From Burkholderiales bacterium (GTDB taxonomy: Bacteria; Pseudomonadota; Gammaproteobacteria; Burkholderiales; Burkholderiaceae_E): 64,000 nucleotides of DNA. The stretch lies in contig JAPLQF010000033.1 of assembly GCA_026399875.1 (NCBI GenBank), positions 1 to 64,000 of the forward strand, written 5' to 3'. The notes beneath the pieces were generated by a model. It worked only from the letters and a program-made list of their open reading frames with translations, was not told the DNA's origin and did no database searches. This document shows positions 34,794 to 44,122 of this stretch, piece after piece. A program made the position numbers and the translations under genes. Position 1 is the stretch's first letter, and each line of letters opens with the position of its first letter.

Positions 34794-37700
34794 GGATCTC
34801 GTCGCTTCACTTCAAGGCCTATGGTCCGTTCAATGGCGCGATCATCGATTTCGACCGGCAGGCATCCGGATTGCAACTGGTCTATGGTCCGAACGAGCGC
34901 GGTAAGAGCACGGCAATGAGGGCGATTACCGCCTTGCTGTTCGGGTTTCCGACACGAACCGACGATCATTTCGGGCGCGATTACTCGGCCCTGCGGGTGG
35001 GGGCGGTACTGACCGACGACACCGGCCTGCGCGCGGTCATGCGACGCAAGGGTGTACGCCAGACGCTTTGCGAATTCGATCCGGCCACCGGTCGCGAGCA
35101 TCCTGATCGACTCATCGATCAGGCGAGCATTGATGCCCTGCTCGGTGGCGTTGATGCCCGGCGCTTCGACTGGATTTATTCGCTTGGCAGCGCGCAGCTG
35201 CGACTTGGTGGCCGGTCACTGCTCGAATCCGGCAGTGAGCTTGGCGCCACGCTCTTCGAGGCCGCCAGCGGTGTTCAGCGCCTGCGGGCCGTCTCGGCTG
35301 GTCTGCAGTCCCAGGCCGATGCGCTGTTTGTGCCGCGCGGCAAGCTGCCCTCACTCAATGCGGCGTTGATCGAGTTCGAGGCAAGCCAGCAGGCGGCCCG
35401 TGATGCGGTCGTGGCGCCACGGCAGTGGCAGGCCCTGCGCGATGCGCTCGATCAGGCGCAGCTCGATCTGATCCAGATCGAGACGCAATGGCGAACCCGG
35501 CGAGAGCGCCTCGGTCAGGTCCAGCGCCTGCTCAGCCTCGGGCCACAGGTGGCGCGCAGCACGGCATTGGGTCGTGAATTGACTGCTCTGGCCGATGTGC
35601 CTGAGCTGCCTGATGATGCTCAGCCCCAACTGGCCCTGTGGCTGCAGTCGCTTGAACAAAGCGGCGTGACGATGCTGGATGAGCGGGATCGCCTGAGTCG
35701 CTGCCGCGAGGCCCTTTCGGCCTTGCCGGCCTCGAGCGCCTATCTCGCTGCCGCTCAGGCAGTGGCGCAGCTCGCAGGCCGGCTCGAGAGTTTTCAGGTG
35801 GCCTGCGCATCCGTGCCCGGTTTGCACAGCGACGCGACTGCAGCGCAGCGTGTTTTGCAGCTTGCGATGGCTGCGATTGACGGCGCTGCCCCGGTGCAGC
35901 CCCGCGAGGTGCCTAGCCTCTCCCCATCCGATATGTCCACCGTGCAGGCCGTGCCAGGTCCCGGCGTCGACACTCTGGTGCCGTCGCGCGCTGCCATGGC
36001 GCAAGCGCGGCGCTCGCTTGCACTGCGCCGCGACCTCGAGACCCGACGCACCGAGCTGTCTGTGGCAAGCGAGCTGGCCGAACTCAGGGTGCTCCAGGCA
36101 CGCAGGGCGCTTGAGGCTGCCCCCGATCCGGGCGACATCACTGCCTTTGTTGCTGCTCATGATGCCGCGGCTGCGGTCGGCGATATCGAGCAGCAGGCAA
36201 GCCGCTTGGCCTCTCAGCTGGCTGCGCTCGACACGCAACTCGATCGGCAGGCCGAGGCGCTTGGCGGGCCGTCGGTCGAGGTTCTTGCCAGGCTTGCGCT
36301 GCCCGGTGCGCTGCTCGACGACGCTCAAGCCCTCGCCGGTACGATCGTCAACGAACAGCATCAGTTGCAGACTCGACATACCGCCCATCGCGAGGCTCTG
36401 GACCGTCTGCAGCGCGAGCATCGCGGCCTGTCGCAGCAGCAGGGGGTCATCGACCGCAGCGCGCTCGAGGCCGCACGCGGCGAACGTGACGCTCATCTTC
36501 AGATGCTCCAGAGCGACTCGGCCGATGAGCGACGGGCACTTCGCGTCGCGCTGCTGGGTACATCGATAGCCCATGCCGACCAACTTGCCGATGCCCGCTT
36601 TTTTGATGCGGCGCGCCTGGCCGAGATCGATTCACTGCAGCAGCGCATTACCGAAGCGCAGCAGGCTGTCACTGCCTGCGACATCGACAGCGATCGGCTT
36701 GAGAAAAAGGCCTTGCAGGCGGCGCATGATTGGTCAGCGCGGCTCGCGTCTCGCGGTCTGCCGATCATGGCACCGCAGGCCTGGTCGGGCTGGGCTGCTC
36801 AGCACCAGCGCCTGCTCGAGGCCCTCGCCGTGCGAGAGGCGCTGGCCACCGAGCACCGATCTCTCCTGTTGCAGCGCGATCAACATCTGCAATTGCTGCA
36901 GTCGGCGTATGCCGGCATCAACCAGAGCTCACCAGGCCTGTCGACCCTGTCGGCAAGCCTGAGGCATGCCCGCACCCTGATGGCCTCGTTGCAGCAAGCC
37001 TCGGCTGATCGCAGGCGACTCGCCGATGCCTTCGAGCACGCCTTACTCGACACACAGCGCCATCGGGACGCCCTGGCGGCGCTCGATTGCGAGGCTGATT
37101 CCCTGCGATCCTCATGGCACACCCTGGCCGCTGAGCTTCGGCTCGGTCCGGCGGCGTCGAGCCAGGAGCTGGCAGCCCGGCTCGATGCCTTCGACGACCT
37201 GCGCGATGCTTCAATGGCCTTCGAGGCTGCTCATCGGCAATGGCAGCTTGCGGCGCAACAGATCGAGGCCTTTCGCTTCGATGCCTGCGCACTGGCTCGC
37301 CAGCTCGGCGAACCCGAGCCCTTGCCGGGTTCAGAGTCCTTGTTTGTGGCGACCTGTCGTGCATCGCTCGAGTCGAACCAGCGGGCTCGAGACGACCGGC
37401 TCCGATTGCAGGCCGAAGCACAGTCCCTTGAACATTCGATTGCGATTGCCGTTGCGCAAAGCGAGCGCCTGCAGGCCAGCATCGACCGATTACAGGCGCT
37501 CGCGGGTGTGTCCGATGAGGCGTCGCTGCAGCGAGTCGTTTCCCGCAACGACCGCCGCAGGGCGCTGCGTCGCGAGGTGGCCTCACTCGATGATCTGATT
37601 CGCAGCACGGCCGGTCCTGCCCATTCCTCGCTGGTTGAGCAACTGGCCTGCGTCGACCCGGTCGCGCTCCAGACCGAGCAGGACATGCTTGAGCAGTTCA

Positions 37701-38347
37701 TCGCCCAGGACGAAGCGGCGCGTGATGCCGCCATCGCTGCACGCACGCAGGCGCGGTCAGCCTTCGATGCGGTCAACGGCGACGCCCGGGCAGCGCTCGC
37801 TGCAGAGTCGAGCCGCGAGCATCTGGCAGTGGTGTCTCGGCTTGCCACCGACTGGGCGAGATTGCGCCTGGCCCGTGAGCTCCTCGAGCGCTCGGTCCAG
37901 TCTTACCAGACCCGTTCGCAGGGTCCGATGCTTGCCGCCGCATCGCGCTGGTTCAGTCGCATGACCGCTGGCCGTTGGGTGACACTCCTGCCCGATTGGT
38001 CCGATGACAACCAGATTCTCATTGCCGAGCGCGACGATGGTTTGCGCCTTCCGGTCGCCCGACTGAGTGAAGGTACCGCCGATGCGCTGTACCTTTCCCT
38101 GCGTCTGGCCGCGATCGAAGTGCGCCTCGATGCCGCGCCCCCGATCCCCTTGCTGCTCGATGATGTCCTCATGACCTTCGATGACGAGCGAGCAGTGCTC
38201 ACCCTGCAAGGACTCGCCGAGCTCGCGCAGCGCAATCAGGTGGTCTATTTCACCCATCACCCGCATCTGCTCGCGCTGGCGCGCAGTGCGCTGCCCAGCG
38301 ACGCTTTCTCGGTTCACGAGCTCGCGCATGGGCCGCCGCTTGCCTGA
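34790..38347 (+). CDS. SbcC/YhaN-like AAA family ATPase
   Basis: This 1185-residue SMC-like ATPase has the N-terminal Walker A in VYGPNERGKST (residues 32-41) and a C-terminal half with the signature ARLSEGTADALYLSLRLA and Walker B LLLDDVLMTFD, separated by about 950 residues of Ala/Gln/Leu/Arg-rich coiled coil. The arrangement matches YhaN and SbcC/Rad50. No CxxC zinc hook was seen at the middle of the coil, as in YhaN rather than SbcC. Partner of the nuclease encoded directly upstream. A WYL regulator follows 45 bp later. Confidence 0.9.
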   Translation: MRISSLHFKAYGPFNGAIIDFDRQASGLQLVYGPNERGKSTAMRAITALLFGFPTRTDDHFGRDYSALRVGAVLTDDTGLRAVMRRKGVRQTLCEFDPATGREHPDRLIDQASIDALLGGVDARRFDWIYSLGSAQLRLGGRSLLESGSELGATLFEAASGVQRLRAVSAGLQSQADALFVPRGKLPSLNAALIEFEASQQAARDAVVAPRQWQALRDALDQAQLDLIQIETQWRTRRERLGQVQRLLSLGPQVARSTALGRELTALADVPELPDDAQPQLALWLQSLEQSGVTMLDERDRLSRCREALSALPASSAYLAAAQAVAQLAGRLESFQVACASVPGLHSDATAAQRVLQLAMAAIDGAAPVQPREVPSLSPSDMSTVQAVPGPGVDTLVPSRAAMAQARRSLALRRDLETRRTELSVASELAELRVLQARRALEAAPDPGDITAFVAAHDAAAAVGDIEQQASRLASQLAALDTQLDRQAEALGGPSVEVLARLALPGALLDDAQALAGTIVNEQHQLQTRHTAHREALDRLQREHRGLSQQQGVIDRSALEAARGERDAHLQMLQSDSADERRALRVALLGTSIAHADQLADARFFDAARLAEIDSLQQRITEAQQAVTACDIDSDRLEKKALQAAHDWSARLASRGLPIMAPQAWSGWAAQHQRLLEALAVREALATEHRSLLLQRDQHLQLLQSAYAGINQSSPGLSTLSASLRHARTLMASLQQASADRRRLADAFEHALLDTQRHRDALAALDCEADSLRSSWHTLAAELRLGPAASSQELAARLDAFDDLRDASMAFEAAHRQWQLAAQQIEAFRFDACALARQLGEPEPLPGSESLFVATCRASLESNQRARDDRLRLQAEAQSLEHSIAIAVAQSERLQASIDRLQALAGVSDEASLQRVVSRNDRRRALRREVASLDDLIRSTAGPAHSSLVEQLACVDPVALQTEQDMLEQFIAQDEAARDAAIAARTQARSAFDAVNGDARAALAAESSREHLAVVSRLATDWARLRLARELLERSVQSYQTRSQGPMLAAASRWFSRMTAGRWVTLLPDWSDDNQILIAERDDGLRLPVARLSEGTADALYLSLRLAAIEVRLDAAPPIPLLLDDVLMTFDDERAVLTLQGLAELAQRNQVVYFTHHPHLLALARSALPSDAFSVHELAHGPPLA

Positions 38348-38392
38348 TCCTGCTGCAGCCCCGATATCGCTACCCTGAGTGACCACGCTGTC

Positions 38393-39376
38393 ATGGACCG
38401 CACCGAACGCTTCTATCAGATCGACCAGTTGCTGCAGGCGGGGCATGCCGTCCCGATCGAACGCTTTCTGTCCTCGCTCGGTGTCTCACGGGCAACCTTC
38501 AAGCGCGACCTCGAATACATGCGCGATCGGCTGAATGCGCCGATCGAGTGGGATCGATTCGACGGCGGCTATCGCTACACCGAGCCTGCCACCGGCCCGA
38601 CCTTCGCCCTGCCGGGCCTGTGGTTCAACGCGTCCGAGGTTCACGCCCTGCTCACCATGCAGCAGTTGCTGGCCGATCTGCAGCCCGGTCTGCTCGAAGC
38701 CCAGGTACGTCCCTTGCAGGCGCGCTTGCGTGCCCTGCTAGGCAGCGCCGATCACAGCGCCGAGGAGGTCGAACGGCGATTCAGGCTGGTCAGCGCGGCG
38801 CGACGCACGCTGTCGGTCCGTCACTTCGAGACGGTCGCCTCGGCCACCTTGCGTCGTCGCCGACTGTTGATCTCGCATTTTTCCCGCCAGACAGGCACCA
38901 CGACCGAACGAACCGTTTCGCCCCAGCAGCTGATCTTTTATCGCGAGAACTGGTATCTGCTGGCCTGGTGCCATCTGCGACGTGATATCCGCAGCTTTGC
39001 GGTCGATGCGATCTCAGAAGCGGCCATTCGCGATGAGGCGGCCAAAGAGGTGAGTCGAGGCGCGCTGGCCGAAGTCATGGACAGCGGCTATGGCATTTTT
39101 TCCGGCCGTGACGTGACCTGGGCGAAGCTGCGCTTCTCACCCGATCGAGCCCGATGGGTTGCTGCCGAGACATGGCATCCGCAGCAGATCGGCTCATTTG
39201 ATCCCTCAGGCCGATGGGTGCTTGAGCTGCCCTACAACGATCCGCGCGAGCTGCTGATGGATGTCTTGAAGCACGGCGCATCGGTCGAGGTGCTGTCGCC
39301 CGAGTCCTTGCGCCGGCAGGTCATCAGCGAGCTTGATGCCGCTCGCTTGTCTTACCTCGGCGATTACGCAAGCTGA
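38393..39376 (+). CDS. WYL-domain transcriptional regulator (YafY family)
   Basis: This 327-residue regulator has an N-terminal helix-turn-helix of the DeoR type (RFYQIDQLLQAGHAVPIERFL, then VSRATFKRDLEYMRDRL), a middle region and a WYL domain with ENWYLLAWCHLRRDIRSFAVD. WYL domains sense ligands, in some cases nucleic acid or nucleotide, and often control DNA-repair or defence genes. It lies 45 bp downstream of the ATPase on the same strand, so it may regulate the nuclease-ATPase operon it belongs to. No obvious operator was identified. Confidence 0.92.
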   Translation: MDRTERFYQIDQLLQAGHAVPIERFLSSLGVSRATFKRDLEYMRDRLNAPIEWDRFDGGYRYTEPATGPTFALPGLWFNASEVHALLTMQQLLADLQPGLLEAQVRPLQARLRALLGSADHSAEEVERRFRLVSAARRTLSVRHFETVASATLRRRRLLISHFSRQTGTTTERTVSPQQLIFYRENWYLLAWCHLRRDIRSFAVDAISEAAIRDEAAKEVSRGALAEVMDSGYGIFSGRDVTWAKLRFSPDRARWVAAETWHPQQIGSFDPSGRWVLELPYNDPRELLMDVLKHGASVEVLSPESLRRQVISELDAARLSYLGDYAS

Positions 39377-39557
39377 GCGCGCAAGCTGATCACATGGCGC
39401 GACGACTCACCGTGCGCCGCTTTCCTCGAATGCCATCGGATCGCTGATCCTCTGATCCGGGGTCATGGCGGCATTGCACGAGATTATTCCTGGTAGCTCA
39501 GTCTGTGAGCCAGGGCTGCGTCAAGCTGATCGGATTGCCTTCAACAACGAGCCTGAC
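39377..39557. other. 181-bp gap after the WYL regulator
   Basis: I see no convincing gene, terminator or RNA here. It contains a GATC-rich stretch (39436-39460) with no T-tract. Confidence 0.4.
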
Positions 39558-39809
39558 ATGAGCAGCACCGCCCTTCGCACTGTCGATCGCACACCGGTAC
39601 CAGCCACTTGCCGACCGCTGTCGAACGCCTTCGACGCATTCCTTGACGCATTGTTCTTCAGTCTTGAACCGGCGGTCGACAAGACGTTCTCTCGTCGCAC
39701 CGGCCATCCCGATGTCATGCCGTGCAAGCACCCCTATTCGGCCTTCGACACACCGGCCTATCTGCGCCGCGGGCGACTCATCCCCGAGCTTGACCGCTCA
39801 AGGCGCTGA
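39558..39809 (+). CDS. Hypothetical protein, 83 residues
   Basis: I do not recognise this ORF. It starts at ATG 39558 with no strong ribosome binding site and encodes a small protein without signal peptide or membrane helix, with FDAFLDALFFSLEPAVDKTF as its most structured segment. It lies between the WYL gene and the convergent lipoprotein gene (16-bp gap to the latter's stop). It could be a real small gene or non-coding. Confidence 0.35.
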   Translation: MSSTALRTVDRTPVPATCRPLSNAFDAFLDALFFSLEPAVDKTFSRRTGHPDVMPCKHPYSAFDTPAYLRRGRLIPELDRSRR

Positions 39810-39825
39810 GGTTCTCAATCCCGGC

Positions 39826-40503
39826 TCATTTGAGCCTTGCGGCATTACTCTCGACCCAGGGCGAGAGATCGTCGAGCATCGTGGTGATCGCGCGGTTTGC
39901 GGCCTGAGCGCCGCCGATCGAGTCGCGGCTGGCGACTGCAACCGCCCCGACGAAAACCCGCCGTGCGACCAGCTCGCGTGTTCGCCAGTCGACCAGATCT
40001 GCCGTCACCTCAAGCCGCATGACGCCTGGCGAAACAGAATCGTCATGCGTCAGTTCATTGAGCCGCAAGGTGAGGAGCAGGTCGGCCTTCACGCCCGCGG
40101 TCGATTGCGTCACCGCCCTGAAGCTGCCGACCCGCGACAGGCGTGTCTCGGCGAGCGTGGCGAGGCTTTGTGGCGGCCGCTCGCTCCAGTTGGCAAACTG
40201 GTAGTAGGACCGGCTGATGCCATCTTTGGTGAACACCATGCGCTCGCTGTCGAATAGCGCCTGCGATGTGCTGCTCGCAATCAACAGCACGCGGCTGCTG
40301 CGTGCTGGCGCGGGTGTGGTCGAAGGCGCCGGCAATGCCAGGTCCTGAAGGACGAAGTAGTCAATCTTCGGACTGGAATTGGTAATCGACAGCGAGCTGC
40401 AGCCGGCAAGCAGACCGCCAAGAAAAACAAGCGCCAGTGTATGCATTGCCTTGCTGATCGCCGCGCGCTTGTCGTGACACAAGGCAAGGGCGAACGCTTT
40501 CAT
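39826..40503 (-). CDS. ABC-type transport auxiliary lipoprotein (PqiC-like, DUF330)
   Basis: This lipoprotein component of an MCE transport system has the signal TLALVFLGGLLAGCSS (lipobox LAGC) and the DUF330 body (YFVLQDLALP, RVLLIASSTSQALFDSERMVF, YYQFANWSERPPQSLATL). The ATG at 40503 overlaps the MCE gene stop as ATGA, giving 225 residues; an ATG at 40446 starting MHTLALV would place the signal peptide at the N terminus and is a good alternative. It is probably anchored in the outer membrane and contacts the MCE protein. Confidence 0.88.
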   Translation of the reverse strand: MKAFALALCHDKRAAISKAMHTLALVFLGGLLAGCSSLSITNSSPKIDYFVLQDLALPAPSTTPAPARSSRVLLIASSTSQALFDSERMVFTKDGISRSYYQFANWSERPPQSLATLAETRLSRVGSFRAVTQSTAGVKADLLLTLRLNELTHDDSVSPGVMRLEVTADLVDWRTRELVARRVFVGAVAVASRDSIGGAQAANRAITTMLDDLSPWVESNAARLK

Positions 40504-41504
40504 CGACTCGCCTCTTCGCCTGGCCCAAGCTGGCTGCTGCTGGGCCCGATCAGAATTGCCTTGGGATCCTGCAGGCGATCGAGTGTTCGGCTGACGATGG
40601 CCAGACTGCTGCGCAGGTCCGCGGTGGTGGCACGCAGTTCGTTCAGACCCACATCGACGGCGTCATCGGTTCGACTGGACAGGCCTGCCACGCCCTGATT
40701 GAGAACCGCCAGCGACTTCACCACTTCGAGTTCGAGATTGGCTGTGCTCTGTCTGAGCTGTTTAAGTGTTTCATTGGCCTCACGAAGACTCTGACTGGCT
40801 TCATCGCCAACCGGTGCGACCGCACTGGCCACTTTGCCGCTGGCACGCGACAAGTCACGACTGAGGCTCTGAAACGCTGTCGAGCTTGCCTGAAAGCTGG
40901 CGGACATGTCGTCGATTGTTGCGAGTCTGCGGTTCAGGCCGACACTCAGGTCGCGGATCGCGGTCAGCGCCTGAGTGAGCGACTTCTGGTTCTTGTCGCC
41001 CATGACCGAGTTCAGGTTTTCGAGCGCGATATCGGCCTGCGAGGCGAGTTTGCTGACCGAGTCGGCAATCTGGTCGAGGTTGGAGGTCCCTTCGGTGATC
41101 ACCGGGTATCGCTCGCCGGCCGCTACCGTCATCAGCTCCGGGCCGGGTGTGCCAGGCGTGTCGAGGTTGATGCGGGCAAGACCAGTCACGATGCTGCGGG
41201 CGACGACGGCAGTGGTGTTCTCGCTCACCGGCGTTGCTCTGGCCACCCGGATGGTGACTTTCACCTTGTTGATGTTGTCGCGCGAAATCGTGAAGTTCTC
41301 GATTCGACCGACCTTCACACCGCGCATGTTGACGTCGCCGCCGACTTGCAGGCCCTCAAGTGACTGCCGCTCGAAATAGATTGTGTAGAAGCGAAAGTCT
41401 GAAGCTCGCCCCGAGCTCGACAGCCATACGAAACCCGCCACCAGCGCGACAACAATCGCCAGCAGGACCGAACCGATCATCGTGTACCGGGCTTCAGGCT
41501 CCAT
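40500..41504 (-). CDS. MCE/MlaD-family substrate-binding protein
   Basis: This protein is anchored by an N-terminal helix (MIGSVLLAIVVALVAGFVWL) and carries an MCE domain (FRFYTIYFERQSLEGLQVGG, VNMRGVKVGRIENFTIS) that forms a lipid-binding ring in the periplasm, followed by a long coiled-coil-like region (residues about 160-310). The start at 41504 overlaps the ATPase gene end by 11 bp; an in-frame ATG at 41624 would add 40 Pro-rich residues before the anchor and is unlikely. It works with the adjacent ATPase and permease in phospholipid or sterol-like lipid transport. Confidence 0.93.
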   Translation of the reverse strand: MEPEARYTMIGSVLLAIVVALVAGFVWLSSSGRASDFRFYTIYFERQSLEGLQVGGDVNMRGVKVGRIENFTISRDNINKVKVTIRVARATPVSENTTAVVARSIVTGLARINLDTPGTPGPELMTVAAGERYPVITEGTSNLDQIADSVSKLASQADIALENLNSVMGDKNQKSLTQALTAIRDLSVGLNRRLATIDDMSASFQASSTAFQSLSRDLSRASGKVASAVAPVGDEASQSLREANETLKQLRQSTANLELEVVKSLAVLNQGVAGLSSRTDDAVDVGLNELRATTADLRSSLAIVSRTLDRLQDPKAILIGPSSSQLGPGEEASR

Positions 41505-42333
41505 CGCGGGGGCTGTTTTCTGTTTTTGTCGGATGCGGGGCGGGCAGACTGGCCCGGGAGGAGAAGTAGGATTGTATCCATGGGTCGTCGACTGCGGTGA
41601 TCTCGGCCAGACTGCCGTCGGCAATCACTCGCCCCTGGCCGAGTACGACGATGCGTCTGGCAATCCCCACCAGCGAGTCGAGATCATGCGTGACCAGCAG
41701 CACCGTGATGCCAAGGTCGCGATTCAGAAAAGTCAGTAACTTGTCGAAGGCGCGGGCAGTGATCGGATCGAGCCCGGAGGTCGGCTCATCCAGAAACAGC
41801 ACTTCCGGTTCGAGGGCAATCGCGCGCGCAATCGCCGCGCGCTTGACCATGCCGCCCGACAACTGGCTTGGCATCTTGCCGGCAGCATCGGGCGGCAGGC
41901 CGGCCAGCGCGAGTCGAAGTCGAACCAGTTCGTCGAGCAGGTCCTCGGGCAGCGAAAAATGCTCCCGCAGCGGTGTGGCGACATTGGCCGCAACCGTGAG
42001 CGAGGAAAACAGTGCGCCTTCCTGGAACATCATGCCGAAGCGGCGACGAACTGCGGCGAGCATGTCGGGTGACGCAGTCCAGACATCGGTCCCCAGGAGG
42101 TTCACACTGCCCGAGTCGGGGCGATGAAGGCCGATGATCTCGCGCAGCAGCACCGACTTGCCGGTGCCACTGCCGCCAATCAGCGCGACCAGATCGCCGC
42201 GGCGAATCTGCAGGTCCAGGCCGTTGTGAACGACCTGCTTGCCAAAGCGCGTCACGATGCCGCGGGCATCGATCACCAACTCCGGCGTTGGCATGGCCGC
42301 AGGGCCGGTGACCGATGCGTCGGGATTCACCAT
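41494..42333 (-). CDS. MlaF-type ABC transporter ATP-binding protein
   Basis: This is the cytoplasmic ATPase of the MCE transporter (279 residues). Walker A is GGSGTGKSV (residues 53-61), the signature LSGGMVKRAAIARAI has the SGGM variant typical of MlaF, and Walker B is VLFLDEPTSGLD. The sequence before residue 14 is dispensable, so MPTPELVID is an alternative start. It overlaps the permease gene by 7 bp and the MCE gene by 11 bp. Confidence 0.95.
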   Translation of the reverse strand: MVNPDASVTGPAAMPTPELVIDARGIVTRFGKQVVHNGLDLQIRRGDLVALIGGSGTGKSVLLREIIGLHRPDSGSVNLLGTDVWTASPDMLAAVRRRFGMMFQEGALFSSLTVAANVATPLREHFSLPEDLLDELVRLRLALAGLPPDAAGKMPSQLSGGMVKRAAIARAIALEPEVLFLDEPTSGLDPITARAFDKLLTFLNRDLGITVLLVTHDLDSLVGIARRIVVLGQGRVIADGSLAEITAVDDPWIQSYFSSRASLPAPHPTKTENSPRDGA

Positions 42334-43454
42334 CCGAGCTGCTGGAAAATCACCGCGAAAATCGCATCGAGAATGATCACCGAGACGATGCTCTGCACGA
42401 CGGTCGAGGTGGTGTTGATGCCGATCGATCGGGTGTCGCGCTCAACGCTGATGCCCATCCGGCAGCCGATGATTCCGATCACCAGTGCAAAGAAAGGTGC
42501 TTTGCACAAACCGATCACCACATGTTTTGGGTCCAGCGCGGTGTGCAGCCGGTCCAGAAAAGTATGGGGCGTGATGTCGAGCATCGTCTGACCGATGACC
42601 ATCGCGCCGAGCAGTCCCGCCACATCACCAATGAAGACCAGCAGCGGCAGGGTGATCATCAGTGCGGCGATTCGGGGCAGGACAAGCACCTGGTCGGCCG
42701 ACAGTCCGAGCGTGCGGATCGCGTCGATCTCCTCGGTGAGCTTCATCGTGCCGAGTTGCGCGGTGAACGCCGCGCCGGATCGGCCGGCAACAATCACTGC
42801 GACGATGATCGGCGCGAATTCGCGCGTCATGCCCAGGGCGGTGCCGTCAACGACAAAGACATTGGCGCCGTATTGCTCTGCCTGCAGACCCAGCAGATAA
42901 GCGAACACGACGCCGATCAGAAAAGTGACCAGCGCGACGACCGGGATGGCGCTGACGCCGGTCTGACCGAGTTGCGCCATGAACTCGCGCGGGCGCAGCA
43001 GTCCGGGCTGACGCAGCGCACGAGTCAGCTCAAAGACAACTCGACCCAGAAAATCGACATGGCCAAGAAGGGTCATGCCCAGATTGCTGGCAATCTGCCC
43101 AGTCCTGGCCGCCAGCCCATAGGCCTGGCTGGCTTGGGTCGGGCCTGCGCTTGGCAAGCGAGACCTCACGACTTCTACGATGCGGGTATGACTGGGATCG
43201 AAATTGGCCAGCGCAATCGTTTCCGGGTCGATGCCCGCGGCGCGCAACCGCGACAGCAGGACCAGCGCGCCGGCGGTATCCATCGCACCGAGCTCCTTGC
43301 CGTCGACGGACTGCACCTCGCCCAGCGTCTTGCCAAGCGTGCCCAGGGCATTCGCGATCCGGTCGGCCTGAGCGATCTGCCAGAGGCCCTGCAGTGTCAG
43401 CACGGTCGCGCCGTTGCCGGAATCGATCCGACAGAATTCGACGGGTGTATTCAC
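42327..43454 (-). CDS. MlaE-type permease with N-terminal STAS-like (MlaB-like) domain
   Basis: This inner-membrane permease (375 residues) joins about 100 residues of STAS/MlaB-like sequence (EFCRIDSGNGATVLTLQG, MDTAGALVLLSRL) to the MlaE domain (PVVALVTFLIGVVFAYLLGLQ, GRSGAAFTAQLGTMKLTEEIDA, LPLLVFIGDVAGLLGAMVIG). The GTG at 43454 is chosen because an ATG at 43562 would overlap the peroxidase gene and add residues with no family match. In E. coli MlaB and MlaE are separate proteins. It is followed by the ATPase, MCE protein and lipoprotein. Confidence 0.9.
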   Translation of the reverse strand: MNTPVEFCRIDSGNGATVLTLQGLWQIAQADRIANALGTLGKTLGEVQSVDGKELGAMDTAGALVLLSRLRAAGIDPETIALANFDPSHTRIVEVVRSRLPSAGPTQASQAYGLAARTGQIASNLGMTLLGHVDFLGRVVFELTRALRQPGLLRPREFMAQLGQTGVSAIPVVALVTFLIGVVFAYLLGLQAEQYGANVFVVDGTALGMTREFAPIIVAVIVAGRSGAAFTAQLGTMKLTEEIDAIRTLGLSADQVLVLPRIAALMITLPLLVFIGDVAGLLGAMVIGQTMLDITPHTFLDRLHTALDPKHVVIGLCKAPFFALVIGIIGCRMGISVERDTRSIGINTTSTVVQSIVSVIILDAIFAVIFQQLGW

Positions 43455-43503
43455 GGCAACTGAGCAATGCGAACCAAGTCTGGAGCAGCGGCTCAGCCTC
43501 GTT

Positions 43504-43998
43504 TCAGGCAAGCAGCTTTTCGATGTCTGCAGCGACCGATTCGGGTGTGGTGGTCGGGGCATAGCGTTCGGCGATCTGACCGTCGCGTCCGATCAGGAAT
43601 TTCGAAAAATTCCACTTGATCGACTCGAGCCCGAGCATGCCGGGCTGTTCCGCCTTCAGCCATTTGTAGAGCGGGTGTGCCGAGTCGCCGTTGACGTCGA
43701 TCTTGCCGAACATCGGGAAGGTCACACCGAAGCTGGTTTCGCAGAAGGTCGCGATTTCCTTGTTCGTCCCGGGTTCTTGCGCGCCGAACTGGTTGCTCGG
43801 AAAGCCAAGCACGACGAATCCGCGGTCCTTGTAGCGTTCATAGAGTTCCTGCAGGCCCTTGTACTGCGGGGTCAGTCCGCACTGGCTGGCGGTGTTGACG
43901 ATCAGGGCGACTTTGCCTTTGTAGGCGGACAGCGGTGCTGGTGCACCGTCGAGGGTGAGGGCGTCGAAGTCCCAGGCACTTTGGGCATTGGCGGTCAT
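43504..43998 (-). CDS. Glutathione peroxidase (Cys type)
   Basis: This thiol peroxidase (164 residues) has the peroxidatic Cys40 in NTASQCGLTPQY, with GFPSNQFGAQEPG and WNFSKFLIG completing the active-site Gln/Trp/Asn set. A Cys, not selenocysteine, occupies the catalytic position, so it probably uses thioredoxin or glutathione to reduce lipid peroxides. The ATG at 43998 has AGGAG at ideal spacing. It lies 49 bp upstream of the permease gene and could be co-transcribed with the lipid-transport operon. Confidence 0.94.
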   Translation of the reverse strand: MTANAQSAWDFDALTLDGAPAPLSAYKGKVALIVNTASQCGLTPQYKGLQELYERYKDRGFVVLGFPSNQFGAQEPGTNKEIATFCETSFGVTFPMFGKIDVNGDSAHPLYKWLKAEQPGMLGLESIKWNFSKFLIGRDGQIAERYAPTTTPESVAADIEKLLA

Positions 43999-44122
43999 TG
44001 GAGGCTCCTGGAGATAAGTGGAATTTGGGCGAGGCTTGGTCAGTGAATGGTAATCCACGCTGCTGCTTCGACCTATCGATCAGCTAGACTGGAGCGTTGA
44101 CCTGCCTTCTGGAGAAGCGTTA

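Noticed and set aside
35351-36583. A 410-codon minus-strand frame inside the YhaN-like ATPase gene
   Set aside because: It lies wholly within the coiled-coil coding region, which continues in frame on the plus strand to a correct Walker B end.
42315-43463. A 382-codon plus-strand frame over the MlaE-type permease
   Set aside because: It is antisense to a complete permease with family motifs and is full of Asp, His, Arg and Gln, the usual mark of reversed membrane-protein codons.
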